64,000 nucleotides of DNA, from contig DATCHW010000167.1 in the NCBI GenBank assembly GCA_036508135.1, positions 1 through 64,000 of the forward strand, given 5' to 3'. This stretch comes from DATCHW01 sp036508135 (GTDB lineage Bacteria; Bacteroidota; Ignavibacteria; Tepidaquicellales; Tepidaquicellaceae). The notes under the pieces were generated by a model. That model was not told the origin of the DNA. It worked only from the letters and a program-made list of their open reading frames with translations, and did no database searches. The first letter of the stretch is position 1. Each line of letters opens with the position of its first letter. This document shows, piece after piece, positions 45,136 to 54,002 of the stretch. The position numbers and the translations under genes were made by a program.

Positions 45136-46250
45136 TCGTCAAATTATAAAATTTATAAACTTCATAGTATAAATTAATTTATATCCGTCAAAAATGAAGT
45201 TACAATACGATGAAAAAGAATTTCACGAAGTAGCACGAAGAATTATCACAAAGTTTCACGGAGAAAATGGACAGGATTAACAGGATAAACAAGAAAAATG
45301 TCAGAACACATATATAATGGATAAAAATAAATACGACGATAAATAAAACAACAAAACCCCGAAGGGGGTGGAATTATTGTAGAAAAAGAAATTATCCCCT
45401 TCTTCCTAACCCTGAAAGGGTGACACAAGAAATAATTAATAATGAGTAATGAAAAATGAATAATGGGAAAGAGAAAAAGTAGAAAGTCGTTAATAGGATA
45501 AACCATGCCCGAGGCAGGCAGGAATTTTTTCTATCGTTCTTATATACAACCCCCTCAATCCCCACCTCCCAGGAGGCTCTAAGACTTTACTAAGGGGGAC
45601 TTTTTATTAATTGGTGACATTTTTAGTGTCATTTTTAATCATTAAAAAACAAAAGTTTATTTTCAAAATGACACCGCCTAAAAACTAAGTGTTATATTTT
45701 TAAGGAAGATAGAAAATAATTATTTTTTCTGATGTCAAAACATTGACATTTTTGACTTAAACCACTAAAATTACAACATTTAAAATGTCGTAGGGGATGA
45801 CAATACAATGACATTTTGATACATCTCGAAATTGAAAAACTTTTTATTTCAGATCAAAGAATATCAGGTGAAGAAATCATATAGTGAAGTGATATTATTT
45901 CAAAGGGTCCCGATACACTTCGTTATTCCCGATGAATCACCGATAGATCGGGACAGGCAGGGATCTATATAATGTTTACACTACATTTTGAAATCAACCC
46001 GGAGATTATTAGGTTAAGAAAATATATAGCGGAATCAAGTTATGACAAAGGACAAGCTATATAATTATACCATATAATATTATGGCTAACGCAAATATAA
46101 TGTGTATAAATAGAAAAGTCAAGTGTCAGACGGGATTAACAAGATAAGAAAAAGATTTACAGGATGAAAGATTGTCAGAGTTTTATTTCCCACCTACACG
46201 AGCACGCGAAAGCGCACTCCTAATCGGGTTTTCAACATTCCGGCTTCTCT
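45136..46250. other. 1.1-kb gene-free region of dispersed repeats
   Basis: No convincing gene. It holds CCCCGAAGGGG near 45358 and ACCCTGAAAGGGT near 45410, ACAGGATTAACAGGAT near 45272 with a relative near 46135, CCCGA..TCGGGACAGGCAGGG around 45928-45963, a group of TGACATTTT motifs (45615-45818, listed separately), and GCACGCGAAAGCGCAC near 46205. An open frame on the minus strand (45246-45506) is hydrophobic, lies across these repeats and is not credible as a gene. Confidence 0.6.
45615..45818. repeat. Cluster of TGACATTTT / TGTCATTTT motifs
   Basis: Six copies in either orientation: TGACATTTTT at 45615, TGTCATTTTT at 45627, AAAATGACA at 45665, TTGACATTTTT near 45743, AAAATGTC at 45782, TGACATTTTG at 45809, plus TGTCAAAACA at 45733. 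The spacing is irregular. It may be a protein-binding region or the ruins of a repeat. Confidence 0.45.
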
Positions 46251-46610
46251 TCAATACTTATGCATTAAAGTCTCAAGCGGGATATTTAGATGGGAGTTCA
46301 ATTTTCTAATCATATCGAGGTTTAATTTTCTTTTCCGGTTTAATATCTCTGATACACGGCTTTTGTAACCTATAATATCGGCTAAATCAGCTCTTTTTAA
46401 GTTCATCTGTTCCATTCTGAATAATATTGCTTCAATCGGGTCAGGTGCTTCAATCGGATATTTTTCATCCTCATATTTTTCAATTAATATAGAAAGAATT
46501 TCAAGCTCTGCAAATTCAGATGAATCCTTCTTTAAATCTTTTTGCATTAAAGAGTAAACTTTTTCGAGAGCTTTATCGTAATCTTTGTTATTTCTTATTG
46601 GTTTTAACAT
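46251..46610 (-). CDS. higA: HigA-type antitoxin (HTH XRE)
   Basis: 119 residues. The N-terminal part (about 1-65) is the HigA-type dimerisation region (MLKPIRNNKDYDKALEKVYSL), the C-terminal part an XRE helix-turn-helix (MEQMNLKRADLADIIGYKSR, then VSEILNRKRKLNLDMIRKL). It should bind its own operator and neutralise a HigB ribonuclease. The higB directly upstream is broken (46588-46810), so the antitoxin is orphaned. The two overlapped originally, as in intact higBA operons. Confidence 0.88.
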   Translation of the reverse strand: MLKPIRNNKDYDKALEKVYSLMQKDLKKDSSEFAELEILSILIEKYEDEKYPIEAPDPIEAILFRMEQMNLKRADLADIIGYKSRVSEILNRKRKLNLDMIRKLNSHLNIPLETLMHKY

Positions 46611-46810
46611 ATTTCAATTCTTTAATATTAAGTTTGCTGTATTCAGAATGTGTCCGAGATAAATAATAAAGAGAATTTTAATTTTAAATTCAACATCAAC
46701 CACAAGCCGGTACTTATTTCCTTTAATGGTAAATACCAAAAATTTGCCCAACTAAAATTACATTTATTATCCTCTCGTTCCAAAATTCTCTGATTCGGAA
46801 CGTAAATCAT
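46588..46810 (-). pseudogene. Decayed HigB toxin gene
   Basis: Pieces of HigB can be read in three frames. An N-terminal piece FTFRIREFWNE follows ATG at 46810 only after a frame change. The middle piece KFLVFTIKGNKYRLVVDVE matches the core of HigB (VFNIKGNKYRLVV). The end, after another frame change, is THSEYSKLNIKELKY, running over the higA start as in intact operons. About 30 residues between the first and second pieces appear to be missing. So the toxin is inactive by a deletion and at least two frameshifts. Confidence 0.75.
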
Positions 46811-46870
46811 TCTTTCTCCGCCCCTGTCCAATGCTGATTATTGAACTTCGGTTTCTTATTCAAAAAAAAT

Positions 46871-47554
46871 CTAAATTGAAATCATTTCGGTCATTAAATC
46901 TTTTATTTGATTCACTTTTAAGTTACTTGAACCGTATGGTAATGCAGAAATTATACCTTCGGTGATATCGGAATGATTAATAAGATATTTAAACTTTTTT
47001 TGAATATAATTTTTGACAGAACTTTCCGAGTTTCTAACTTCTTCAGATATTTCCTTTCTCGAATCCAGAAGAAAAATAATATCTTCAAAATCAGTACTCA
47101 GCCTTATATCTTTTCTGCCCCTATCCCAAAAGGCATCAAGCTTTGAGGCAAGAAAATAGACAGAAGAAAATATTTTTATATTCATACCATCCGGAAACTC
47201 ATAACTGACTGCATTTTTAAATCCGTCAGGATACCATTCATTTTGAAAACCTAATATTTTTTCTTTTGTAGGAATAAAATCAACTTTGATTCCATTAAAA
47301 ACATATCTGCAAATCGGAGCATTCTCCTCTAAATCATTTTTGAAACCTAACTTTCTTAGTTGTTCCTCAAATTTATTATAATCGCTTAGGTGAACCACTT
47401 CAATTACGCAATCAATATCGTCCGTAGGTCTAACATAAATTGCAGAATTATCGGTCGAATACAAATTAACAAAAGCACCGCCGACAAAAACAACATTGTC
47501 AATTAAATTTTTAAGCCCTGTTGCAACAATCTTTATTAATTCATAAGTAATCAT
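46871..47554 (-). CDS. Nucleotidyltransferase, AbiEii/toxin-like
   Basis: 227 residues of a minimal nucleotidyltransferase: VFVGGAFVNLYS (glycine turn near 24), RPTDDIDCVIEV (catalytic DxD near 45) and KVDFIPT (third acid near 91). The pattern is that of AbiEii/MenT-like toxins, which add nucleotides to tRNA or other targets. Its start overlaps the stop of the HTH gene by 4 bp (ATGA), so translation is coupled. Together they look like a toxin-antitoxin or abortive-infection pair. Target unknown. Confidence 0.8.
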   Translation of the reverse strand: MITYELIKIVATGLKNLIDNVVFVGGAFVNLYSTDNSAIYVRPTDDIDCVIEVVHLSDYNKFEEQLRKLGFKNDLEENAPICRYVFNGIKVDFIPTKEKILGFQNEWYPDGFKNAVSYEFPDGMNIKIFSSVYFLASKLDAFWDRGRKDIRLSTDFEDIIFLLDSRKEISEEVRNSESSVKNYIQKKFKYLINHSDITEGIISALPYGSSNLKVNQIKDLMTEMISI

Positions 47555-48069
47555 TTTTTTATTCTTTTTGTTAATTCATTTACTGCTAAATTAAATTCCC
47601 GGGCTTTTCCGGTTCTTATTACATCCACCAAAGCAAGCAGTTCATATAATTTTTCATCGTTTCTCGAAGCATATATTGCATTTTGGTATAATGGCTCAAT
47701 CTCCTGACCTTTAATATTTCCATCATCACAAGCCCAGACATAAACATCATCCGAAGGAATAATCAATTCTGAAATTGGTTTAGCACTATGAGCTGTCGCT
47801 ATTCCTCTCGAAATTTTTCCCGGGAAAGCAGGAAACACATATCTAAGTCCGTAAACTAAAAATTCTAAAAAGGAAATTCGCAAAACTTCTTTTTTATCCG
47901 GACTTAATAATTTAGCAATTTTACTCCTGTTCATCGACTCTGAAATCTCAGACTGACTTATTTTCAGGTTTGCTGCTAAATCAATAGTACCATAATTACT
48001 ATTTTCAAGTAATAATATTTTAAATAAAACGGCAATATCGTGTGGCCGCATTCCGCTATGTTTTCTCAT
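47551..48069 (-). CDS. HTH protein paired with the nucleotidyltransferase (putative antitoxin)
   Basis: 172 residues. The N-terminal half is a winged-helix-like HTH (DIAVLFKILLLENSNYGTID, then LAANLKISQSEISESMNRSK). The rest has YGLRYVFPAFPGKISRGIAT and IEPLYQNAIYASRNDEKLYE. This type is known to precede AbiEii-like nucleotidyltransferases. It is expected to bind the dyad at 48085-48113, 15 bp upstream of its ATG, giving autoregulation. The 4-bp overlap with the next gene supports a functional pair. Confidence 0.75.
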   Translation of the reverse strand: MRKHSGMRPHDIAVLFKILLLENSNYGTIDLAANLKISQSEISESMNRSKIAKLLSPDKKEVLRISFLEFLVYGLRYVFPAFPGKISRGIATAHSAKPISELIIPSDDVYVWACDDGNIKGQEIEPLYQNAIYASRNDEKLYELLALVDVIRTGKAREFNLAVNELTKRIKK

Positions 48070-48084
48070 AATTTTAAATAAATT

Positions 48085-48113
48085 ATTGCAAATCGCATAT
48101 TGCGATATGCAAT
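48085..48113. promoter_or_regulatory. 29-bp dyad, likely operator of the HTH/nucleotidyltransferase pair
   Basis: ATTGCA-A-ATCGCA-TAT-TGCGAT-A-TGCAAT: two nested half-site pairs, perfect but for one A-A position. It lies 15 bp upstream of the HTH start, where a repressor would cover the promoter. Confidence 0.75.
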
Positions 48114-48189
48114 ATATGTATAAAACTGTAATAATTCAATACATTTCAATCGGAGTTCTTAGTGTTTCAACCTGACCCAAGTAACAAAT

Positions 48190-49170
48190 TTATGGTGAAC
48201 TTTTAGCGTAGCCTCTGATTAAGTAACGATTAGCATTCGGGAATGTCAAAGCCTCTAATTTTCGATAGTTATATATTTGAGGATAATAATAATTTGAATC
48301 CACACCTGCATTTTTAAGGTCATCATAGAACGGACGAAGAGACGGAAAAATAATATCTCCTGTTTCGGGAATAATAGTTTTGTAGGGTACAAAATTAAAA
48401 TTATCGTCAGTGGTATGAGTAAGCTGAAAAATATTCAGAAAAGTTCTCGGAATACCCGGTCTGACAATAATAGTATCCGGGGGACCGCTTTTATAGACAA
48501 TATTCAGAGAGAAACCATTTGGGTCAATATTTCCGAAAGGAAGCCGGTAAATATTTTTTAGTTTTAGCTGCCAGGCAAGAGGTGTTGTAATAGGGTTTTG
48601 ATTTTCAAACTTAAATAATTTTATTATAATGGTATCGGGAGCAGTAGAACTATTTCCGTAATGCATTCCGTTCATTGTGGAGTAAACGATTCCTGCATAA
48701 TTATTTATTGGCAGTTCATTTTTAAAGCAAATCATACCGGCAAATTCCGAGATATAATATTCGGAGGGGGATAATCTTCTAAAATATCCCATAAAACTTA
48801 TTCCGGGAATAGTAGCCGCCTGTTTTAAAGAATCAGGATAACCCCCTGCAGGTTTTGGAGGCAATTGAATATAACCCGAGGCAATCCGGCTGTTTGTATC
48901 GGTAAGTTCGGTCTGAACCCAAATCTGGAATTCGGGAGTACCCGTTAGAATCATATTATCAACAACAAATGCCGGATAAATTCCATTTGTACTTTTGTAA
49001 TAAGTCTCAAAACAGGATTTATAAAGAGTATCGGTGAGGAAACTATTATCTGAATAGTCCACTGCATATAGTGTGTAATTATCAATAACGGGTGGAGCAA
49101 CGACAGATTCATTACATCCACCGACAAAAAGTAAAACGAGCAGAGAAAGATAAACTTTAAATTTCTTCAT
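48190..49170 (-). CDS. Lipoprotein of unknown function, 326 aa
   Basis: A lipobox (FVGGC, Cys near 19) makes this a lipoprotein. The body is beta-rich, with YTLYAVDYSDNSFLTDT near the start and proline-rich turns; I recognise no family. It is a single gene between the HTH pair and the methylase operon, each about 120-160 bp away. It has no T9SS tail. Confidence 0.65.
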   Translation of the reverse strand: MKKFKVYLSLLVLLFVGGCNESVVAPPVIDNYTLYAVDYSDNSFLTDTLYKSCFETYYKSTNGIYPAFVVDNMILTGTPEFQIWVQTELTDTNSRIASGYIQLPPKPAGGYPDSLKQAATIPGISFMGYFRRLSPSEYYISEFAGMICFKNELPINNYAGIVYSTMNGMHYGNSSTAPDTIIIKLFKFENQNPITTPLAWQLKLKNIYRLPFGNIDPNGFSLNIVYKSGPPDTIIVRPGIPRTFLNIFQLTHTTDDNFNFVPYKTIIPETGDIIFPSLRPFYDDLKNAGVDSNYYYPQIYNYRKLEALTFPNANRYLIRGYAKSSP

Positions 49171-49327
49171 ATACTATTATTAACAATTTAGTTTATTAAT
49201 CTTAATTTATCGTCAGGAGGAAATTCTCCCGATAGAATCAAAAATTTAATAATCAATTATAAGGGAAAAATAAACAAATGTTAGAAAAGGTTTTATTAAT
49301 TTGAGTTTATCAATTTTTGTATGTCTG

Positions 49328-50191
49328 TTAATTTAAATTACAAGTCAACGTCGGTCTTATACCTCTTGGGATAATTAAATCCTTATGATAAATCAATACT
49401 TCTGTCCCTGTTGATGCATTTCCGGCGCTGTAATTAAGAGAATATATAAACTTTTTATTTTCCTTGTATAGTTTTCTGATTTTATTTTCGTTGTCATACG
49501 AAACAAGCCATTTGTGTTTTGTTATTCCCCTAATCATCTGTGAAACTAATATATGGTCTTCATATTTATAATGATTTACATAAAGATTTTTTCCTTTTAG
49601 ATAATAAGGTGGGTCAAAGTAAATGAGAGTTTTCTTGGGTAATCGCTTTGAAATCTTTTTTATCAGTTCAATTGCGTCTAGATTATAAAGCATTATTCTG
49701 TTTCCGTGTTTTCCAATTTTTTGAATACGGCTTATTAAATCTTTCTTGTTGAACCTAGCATCTAACTTATAGTTTCCCATTTGTTTGTTACCACCAATTG
49801 CACCTGCGTTTATTATTCCCGAACGGTTTGTTCTGTTTAAGAAAAAAGTTGAAAAACCTAAGAGAAGAAGTGAAACTTCTTCTTTTAGGTTTTGAATTTC
49901 TTTTTGTTGTTTCCAAACAGTCATTGTTATTTTGGTATCCAGAATCATTTTGCACAGTTCTTCTGTATCATGAATAACTGAATTCCAAAAAGCAAAAACA
50001 GATTTATCGAAGTCGTTTATGATAATTTTAGAGACGTAGTTATTGAACAAAAGAGATAACGCGATTGAAGCTCCCCCAGCATACGGTTCAACATAATATC
50101 CGCTTATCAGTGAGTTTCTTTCATAAATTAATTTTATAAAATCTGCAAGTTTGGCTTTTCCGCCTGGATACCTCAGAGGAGAATAAAACAT
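49328..50191 (-). CDS. DNA adenine methylase (D12 class)
   Basis: 287 residues. Motif I is PLRYPGGKAKL (residues 5-15) with YVEPYAGGASIA near 33, and the catalytic motif is DPPYYLKG near 192. The middle insert (about 75-170) would recognise the DNA target. D12 enzymes such as Dam methylate adenine N6. No restriction enzyme is next to it; instead a ParB-like gene ends 3 bp before this start, in the same direction, so the two form an operon. Recognition site unknown. Confidence 0.92.
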   Translation of the reverse strand: MFYSPLRYPGGKAKLADFIKLIYERNSLISGYYVEPYAGGASIALSLLFNNYVSKIIINDFDKSVFAFWNSVIHDTEELCKMILDTKITMTVWKQQKEIQNLKEEVSLLLLGFSTFFLNRTNRSGIINAGAIGGNKQMGNYKLDARFNKKDLISRIQKIGKHGNRIMLYNLDAIELIKKISKRLPKKTLIYFDPPYYLKGKNLYVNHYKYEDHILVSQMIRGITKHKWLVSYDNENKIRKLYKENKKFIYSLNYSAGNASTGTEVLIYHKDLIIPRGIRPTLTCNLN

Positions 50192-50194
50192 TCT

Positions 50195-51577
50195 TTAGCC
50201 TAATAATATTTTGAAAAGCTCTTCAAGTTTTGCCCATGTTGCTCTTACATCTTTTTCAACGGCTATCCAATTTTCATTATGATTTATCATATGTAACCTC
50301 GCCAATGAGTATGCTTTATTGTAGTCAGTCTTTATCTGATTTATTGTATCAATTAGATTCTTGTCAGTTATACTAGTTGAATTTCCATTAATAATGTATG
50401 TTAACATTTCCCCTAACGTTGGATTATGTTTATCATTTTTAAGAATTTTAGAATAGTCATTTGTTTTTTTAAAGAATACAATTAATGAACATTCAAGAAA
50501 ACTTCTTAATAAATCTTGTGAAGCATTCGGAAAAGTTGCTACATTAATATCTCTTAACTCATTGTACAAAATTCTTAAATTAGAATTACCAACCCTAAAC
50601 GGGACATCTGAAGAAAAAAACAAACCCGTTGGGTTTGGTTTGCTTTTTAGATTTGATGATTTACCGATTGATTTATTGTTAGCATTGTCAATAATTAGTG
50701 AAGACTCACCAAAAATATTCTCTGTCGTATTTTTCCTAATTTCTTCATCAACTTTAGGTACATCTTCTATTTTAACTGACTCAATATATTCTTTAATCTT
50801 ATCTATCTTGTTAAGAGAACGCGAGTCAACATCTTTGCCTTTGAAATCTTTTTTGTTGAGAACGTTGTAAATAATTACTTTCAGTTTTTCATTAAAATTG
50901 GGGTCTTCTACAGTAAAGTTACCCTCCTTATCAATTTCATAACCATATTTATTTTTTGAAGGAGTTGATGTGATAATTCTGAAAAAAGTAGTTACGTAAC
51001 CACTTCCTAAGATTTGGTCTTTCATCTCATCAGGCAAATCAAGCTCTTTAACAATTTTAGTTATACCGATTTTTAATAATTCGTTTTGAATTTTACTTCC
51101 ACGTCTAACATTGTAATGTGCTCTTTCAGCATCTTTCCAATTTACTTCGTAATTGCTATTTGCATGTTTTCGGTCTATATATCTATATCCAGTTTCCTTA
51201 TCTTCTGTTACTAAACATTCGAGTAAAAAGTTATTAGAAATATTCGTTTTACGCTTCTGTTCCACAAAATATTTCTTCAGTTTTGAATCGCTAGTTAATT
51301 CTGGATTGTTAAGTAATTTGTAGGCAGTCAATCTTCTATTACCTTCCAGAACTATATTCTGCCCGTTATCGTGCCATACTACCAGTTTTTCCAGTTGGGG
51401 TAAATCAATATCATTAATAATCGCCTCAACCAATAACTTTATTTTAAAATCGGGTTTTGATAAAAAGTAATTGATAAGATCCGATTCTTCAGAGTTGAAA
51501 TACTTGTTAGGAAACCTTGCATTTTCATCCCAAAGTTTCAGGTCTGTAATTGTAATGTGTCTTGTCTTAATACTCAT
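50195..51577 (-). CDS. ParB-like nuclease-fold protein paired with the adenine methylase
   Basis: 460 residues. The N-terminal ParB/sulfiredoxin-like domain has LKLWDENARFPNKYF and the nucleotide-loop motif IVLEGNRRLTAYKLL (near 75-90). A helical middle (about 165-210) and a long C-terminal helical region (about 325-460) are of unknown kind. It lacks chromosome-partitioning neighbours (parA), so a partition role is unlikely. Sits 3 bp upstream of the DNA methylase. May be a DNA-dependent CTPase/nuclease in a methylation-linked defence or regulatory system; inference. Confidence 0.75.
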   Translation of the reverse strand: MSIKTRHITITDLKLWDENARFPNKYFNSEESDLINYFLSKPDFKIKLLVEAIINDIDLPQLEKLVVWHDNGQNIVLEGNRRLTAYKLLNNPELTSDSKLKKYFVEQKRKTNISNNFLLECLVTEDKETGYRYIDRKHANSNYEVNWKDAERAHYNVRRGSKIQNELLKIGITKIVKELDLPDEMKDQILGSGYVTTFFRIITSTPSKNKYGYEIDKEGNFTVEDPNFNEKLKVIIYNVLNKKDFKGKDVDSRSLNKIDKIKEYIESVKIEDVPKVDEEIRKNTTENIFGESSLIIDNANNKSIGKSSNLKSKPNPTGLFFSSDVPFRVGNSNLRILYNELRDINVATFPNASQDLLRSFLECSLIVFFKKTNDYSKILKNDKHNPTLGEMLTYIINGNSTSITDKNLIDTINQIKTDYNKAYSLARLHMINHNENWIAVEKDVRATWAKLEELFKILLG

Positions 51578-51804
51578 GTTTTATTGGTAATGATATTTAA
51601 TAATTGCTTATCGGGTTAGCATTTGCACTATCACCAAAAATTACTACCACCAGTTTACAGTTTGCCGAAGGTGTGGCTTTTCACCATAAATATTTATTTG
51701 AAAACCTAATGATTATGTACCACAAAATTATCATAGAAACATATAAACTCTATTATTGCAAACCCCTTGTTGGCAGTAGTTTCACTCCTATTCACGAAAC
51801 CGAA
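51578..51804. other. Intergenic region, nothing clear
   Basis: AT-rich gap between the RRM-fusion gene and the ParB-like gene, both on the minus strand. An open frame on the plus strand runs through it into the RRM-encoding part and is judged a shadow. Confidence 0.4.
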
Positions 51805-53610
51805 TCATTTTCTATACTCCTGTACATAAATCTTTCTTCCTCCGAAAATTATAGGTTTCTTGTTACTCAAAGCCTTTTTAGCACTTTCTTTTTTCTCAAA
51901 TTCTACAAATCCAAATCCTCGTTTTTTTCCAGTAATGAAATCTTTCGGTAAGGTCACATCAGAAACTTCTCCGAATTTTTCAAATATATCACTGATTTCT
52001 GATTCAGTTACTTCATAAGGAATGTTAACTAAATAGATTTTTGCATAATCAGAGTTATCAATATTTTCTTCTTGAACTGGGAGATTGACTTTTTGAATGG
52101 GTAATATAATTTCATATCTAGGAACTGATTTTCTAGTAATTCCCTTTCTTTTTCCAATACTAGCGGCTTGATCTCTTGATAATTTACTTTGAAGAATACC
52201 CATCCTCCTTAAAGATTCAATAAGTTGTCTATAGTAGTCCTCACTAACAATGCCTACTTGTTCAAAAATTTCCTTTGTCGAAATCAGTCGACCATTAAAA
52301 CCTAATCTTACGACAGTTTTTTGTTCACGAGATAAATTGAATTGTTCAAAACTGTCAAGCCATAACTTCTCTTCCTTAGTATAAATAAATTTATAGTAAA
52401 GAGTAATTATAAAAGATTTATTTGGAGATTCCAGTTTTGGTTTCACTAAATCGTTGTTTTTCATTAATTCAAAAATCCTTTTCATGCCCTCGCCAAGTTC
52501 TCTTATGTATCCAAATTCTCTTAATACTCTTGCAATATATGTATTTCTTGATTGGTGAACACCTTTTAGTTCTTCTAAATCTCTAATTGTTATTGATGAT
52601 AATAGTTTCCCAGGACTTAAAATTTCAAGTCTATCATCAAATATCTTCACTTCTATTCCTCTTCCTTCTAAACTATAATCTCTATGAGTAATACCATTAA
52701 TAAGAGCTTCCTTGCATGCTAATTCTGGATAAATAATCTGAGTTTTAAAAATTGCATCCTTTGAAAATCTAGTTTCTGTCAAATTCGGTCTTAGCATTTC
52801 CCAGCTATTCTCAATGAGTTGAAAGATATTGCCATTGGTCTCACCCACTTCGGTAACATTAAAATCCGCACCGGTTTTTTCTTCTGTCCCTTTTACTCTT
52901 AAAATTCTTACTTGAGAACGTGGGTGCCACTTGGATGGATTTTTTGCGAATAAAAGTAATGCCGCTCTCCTCAGTCTTAAACGATTTCCGTCAAATTCTG
53001 CAAGTTCTAGATATTGAAGAAATTTCTCAGGAGACATTGTTTTAAAAATAGTTTGAGAAACCGATTCAATTAAACTTAAGTTTAAATCGCTTATACTTGC
53101 CAAATCAACAAAATGCCTGTCATACTCTCGTGATATTTCTTCTTCTCTTGCGAAACGTATTAACTCCGATGCTGTTGGAACAGATTCTCTGTCCTTCCTT
53201 TGAAAACACTCACCTTTAGATGTGAGATGAACAAATCTTGAACCTTTTTCAACAGAGAAATACGCAATTTTCTTATCACTATAATCAATGATTGAAGCTC
53301 TTTTTAGTGGTATTGGGGTCTCTTTTAAAATATAATTTTCAGGAGAATTCAAAATAGATGAAATTTTATCATCATTGTGAGGAAGTCCAGTTATTGTGTT
53401 ATTATCTTCTATTCCCACAAATAATTCACCTCCATCAGCATTGGCAAATGCTACCAATGTTTTAGCAATATCATAACATATTTCCTTTATTTCTCTTGGT
53501 GCTTTGTTATCTGAAATTCCCTCTAAAGCACTTTTAAATTCACGATAGTAGCTTTCTCCTATTTCTATCGCGATGTCAACTCTTTCTTTTAATTTTAATA
53601 ATTTTTCCAT
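51805..53610 (-). CDS. AlbA_2 (Schlafen-like) ATP-binding protein with C-terminal RRM
   Basis: 601 residues. An AlbA_2 domain is at about 10-140 (ESYYREFKSALEG, then AFANADGGELFVGIEDN). An ATP-binding domain of the HATPase_c_4 type follows (about 275-390: CKEALINGITHRDYSLEGRG, then ELGEGMKRIF). A winged-helix-like region covers about 405-490. The C-terminal ~80 residues form a canonical RNA recognition motif: RNP2 IYLVNI near 525 and RNP1 KKRGFGFVEF near 567. AlbA_2/HATPase proteins are common near defence genes, and the RRM suggests RNA as a target. Single gene upstream of the methylase-ParB operon. The fusion is unusual in my knowledge. Confidence 0.88.
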   Translation of the reverse strand: MEKLLKLKERVDIAIEIGESYYREFKSALEGISDNKAPREIKEICYDIAKTLVAFANADGGELFVGIEDNNTITGLPHNDDKISSILNSPENYILKETPIPLKRASIIDYSDKKIAYFSVEKGSRFVHLTSKGECFQRKDRESVPTASELIRFAREEEISREYDRHFVDLASISDLNLSLIESVSQTIFKTMSPEKFLQYLELAEFDGNRLRLRRAALLLFAKNPSKWHPRSQVRILRVKGTEEKTGADFNVTEVGETNGNIFQLIENSWEMLRPNLTETRFSKDAIFKTQIIYPELACKEALINGITHRDYSLEGRGIEVKIFDDRLEILSPGKLLSSITIRDLEELKGVHQSRNTYIARVLREFGYIRELGEGMKRIFELMKNNDLVKPKLESPNKSFIITLYYKFIYTKEEKLWLDSFEQFNLSREQKTVVRLGFNGRLISTKEIFEQVGIVSEDYYRQLIESLRRMGILQSKLSRDQAASIGKRKGITRKSVPRYEIILPIQKVNLPVQEENIDNSDYAKIYLVNIPYEVTESEISDIFEKFGEVSDVTLPKDFITGKKRGFGFVEFEKKESAKKALSNKKPIIFGGRKIYVQEYRK

Positions 53611-54002
53611 TCGTCAAAGGTAATTATTTTTTATTTATACTCTCCGTAGTATTTTTGTCAACCTGATTATAAGGATTATGTTTACATCTTCATATACACA
53701 AATTATGGAACATATGGATGATCATTGCCATCTTTTTTACAAAAGTAAAGAAAATAGACTAAATATCCAATTCGTCAAAATAAGGCTCTTATTATTTTCG
53801 ATGCTATTTGTACCACTACGTTTGTATATTTAATTTTGTTTGCTGGTTTTATACGATAAAATTTCCTGAATGCATCTTATTGTACCACTTTCTTCTTAAT
53901 AAACGTTAAGAGGAAAATATTCCTATGCATCACCGAGGATTTCTTGAGGTTTTTTGGTCAGGCTGGAATCTTCGGCCTAAAGTGAGTATAAATCACAAAA
54001 AT
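53611..54002. other. Gene-free AT-rich gap
   Basis: Nothing convincing. ATTTGTACCACT near 53808 and TATTGTACCACT near 53879 form a short direct repeat with an 11-bp common core. No terminator or promoter can be supported. It separates the accessory block from the next chromosomal-looking gene. Confidence 0.4.

Noticed and set aside
45246..45506. 86-residue open frame on the minus strand
   Set aside because: It covers dispersed palindromes and repeat tags, has no RBS and reads as random hydrophobic sequence.
51604..51951. 115-residue open frame on the plus strand
   Set aside because: It runs antisense into the RRM-encoding end of the gene at 51805; its composition looks like antisense reading and it has no RBS.
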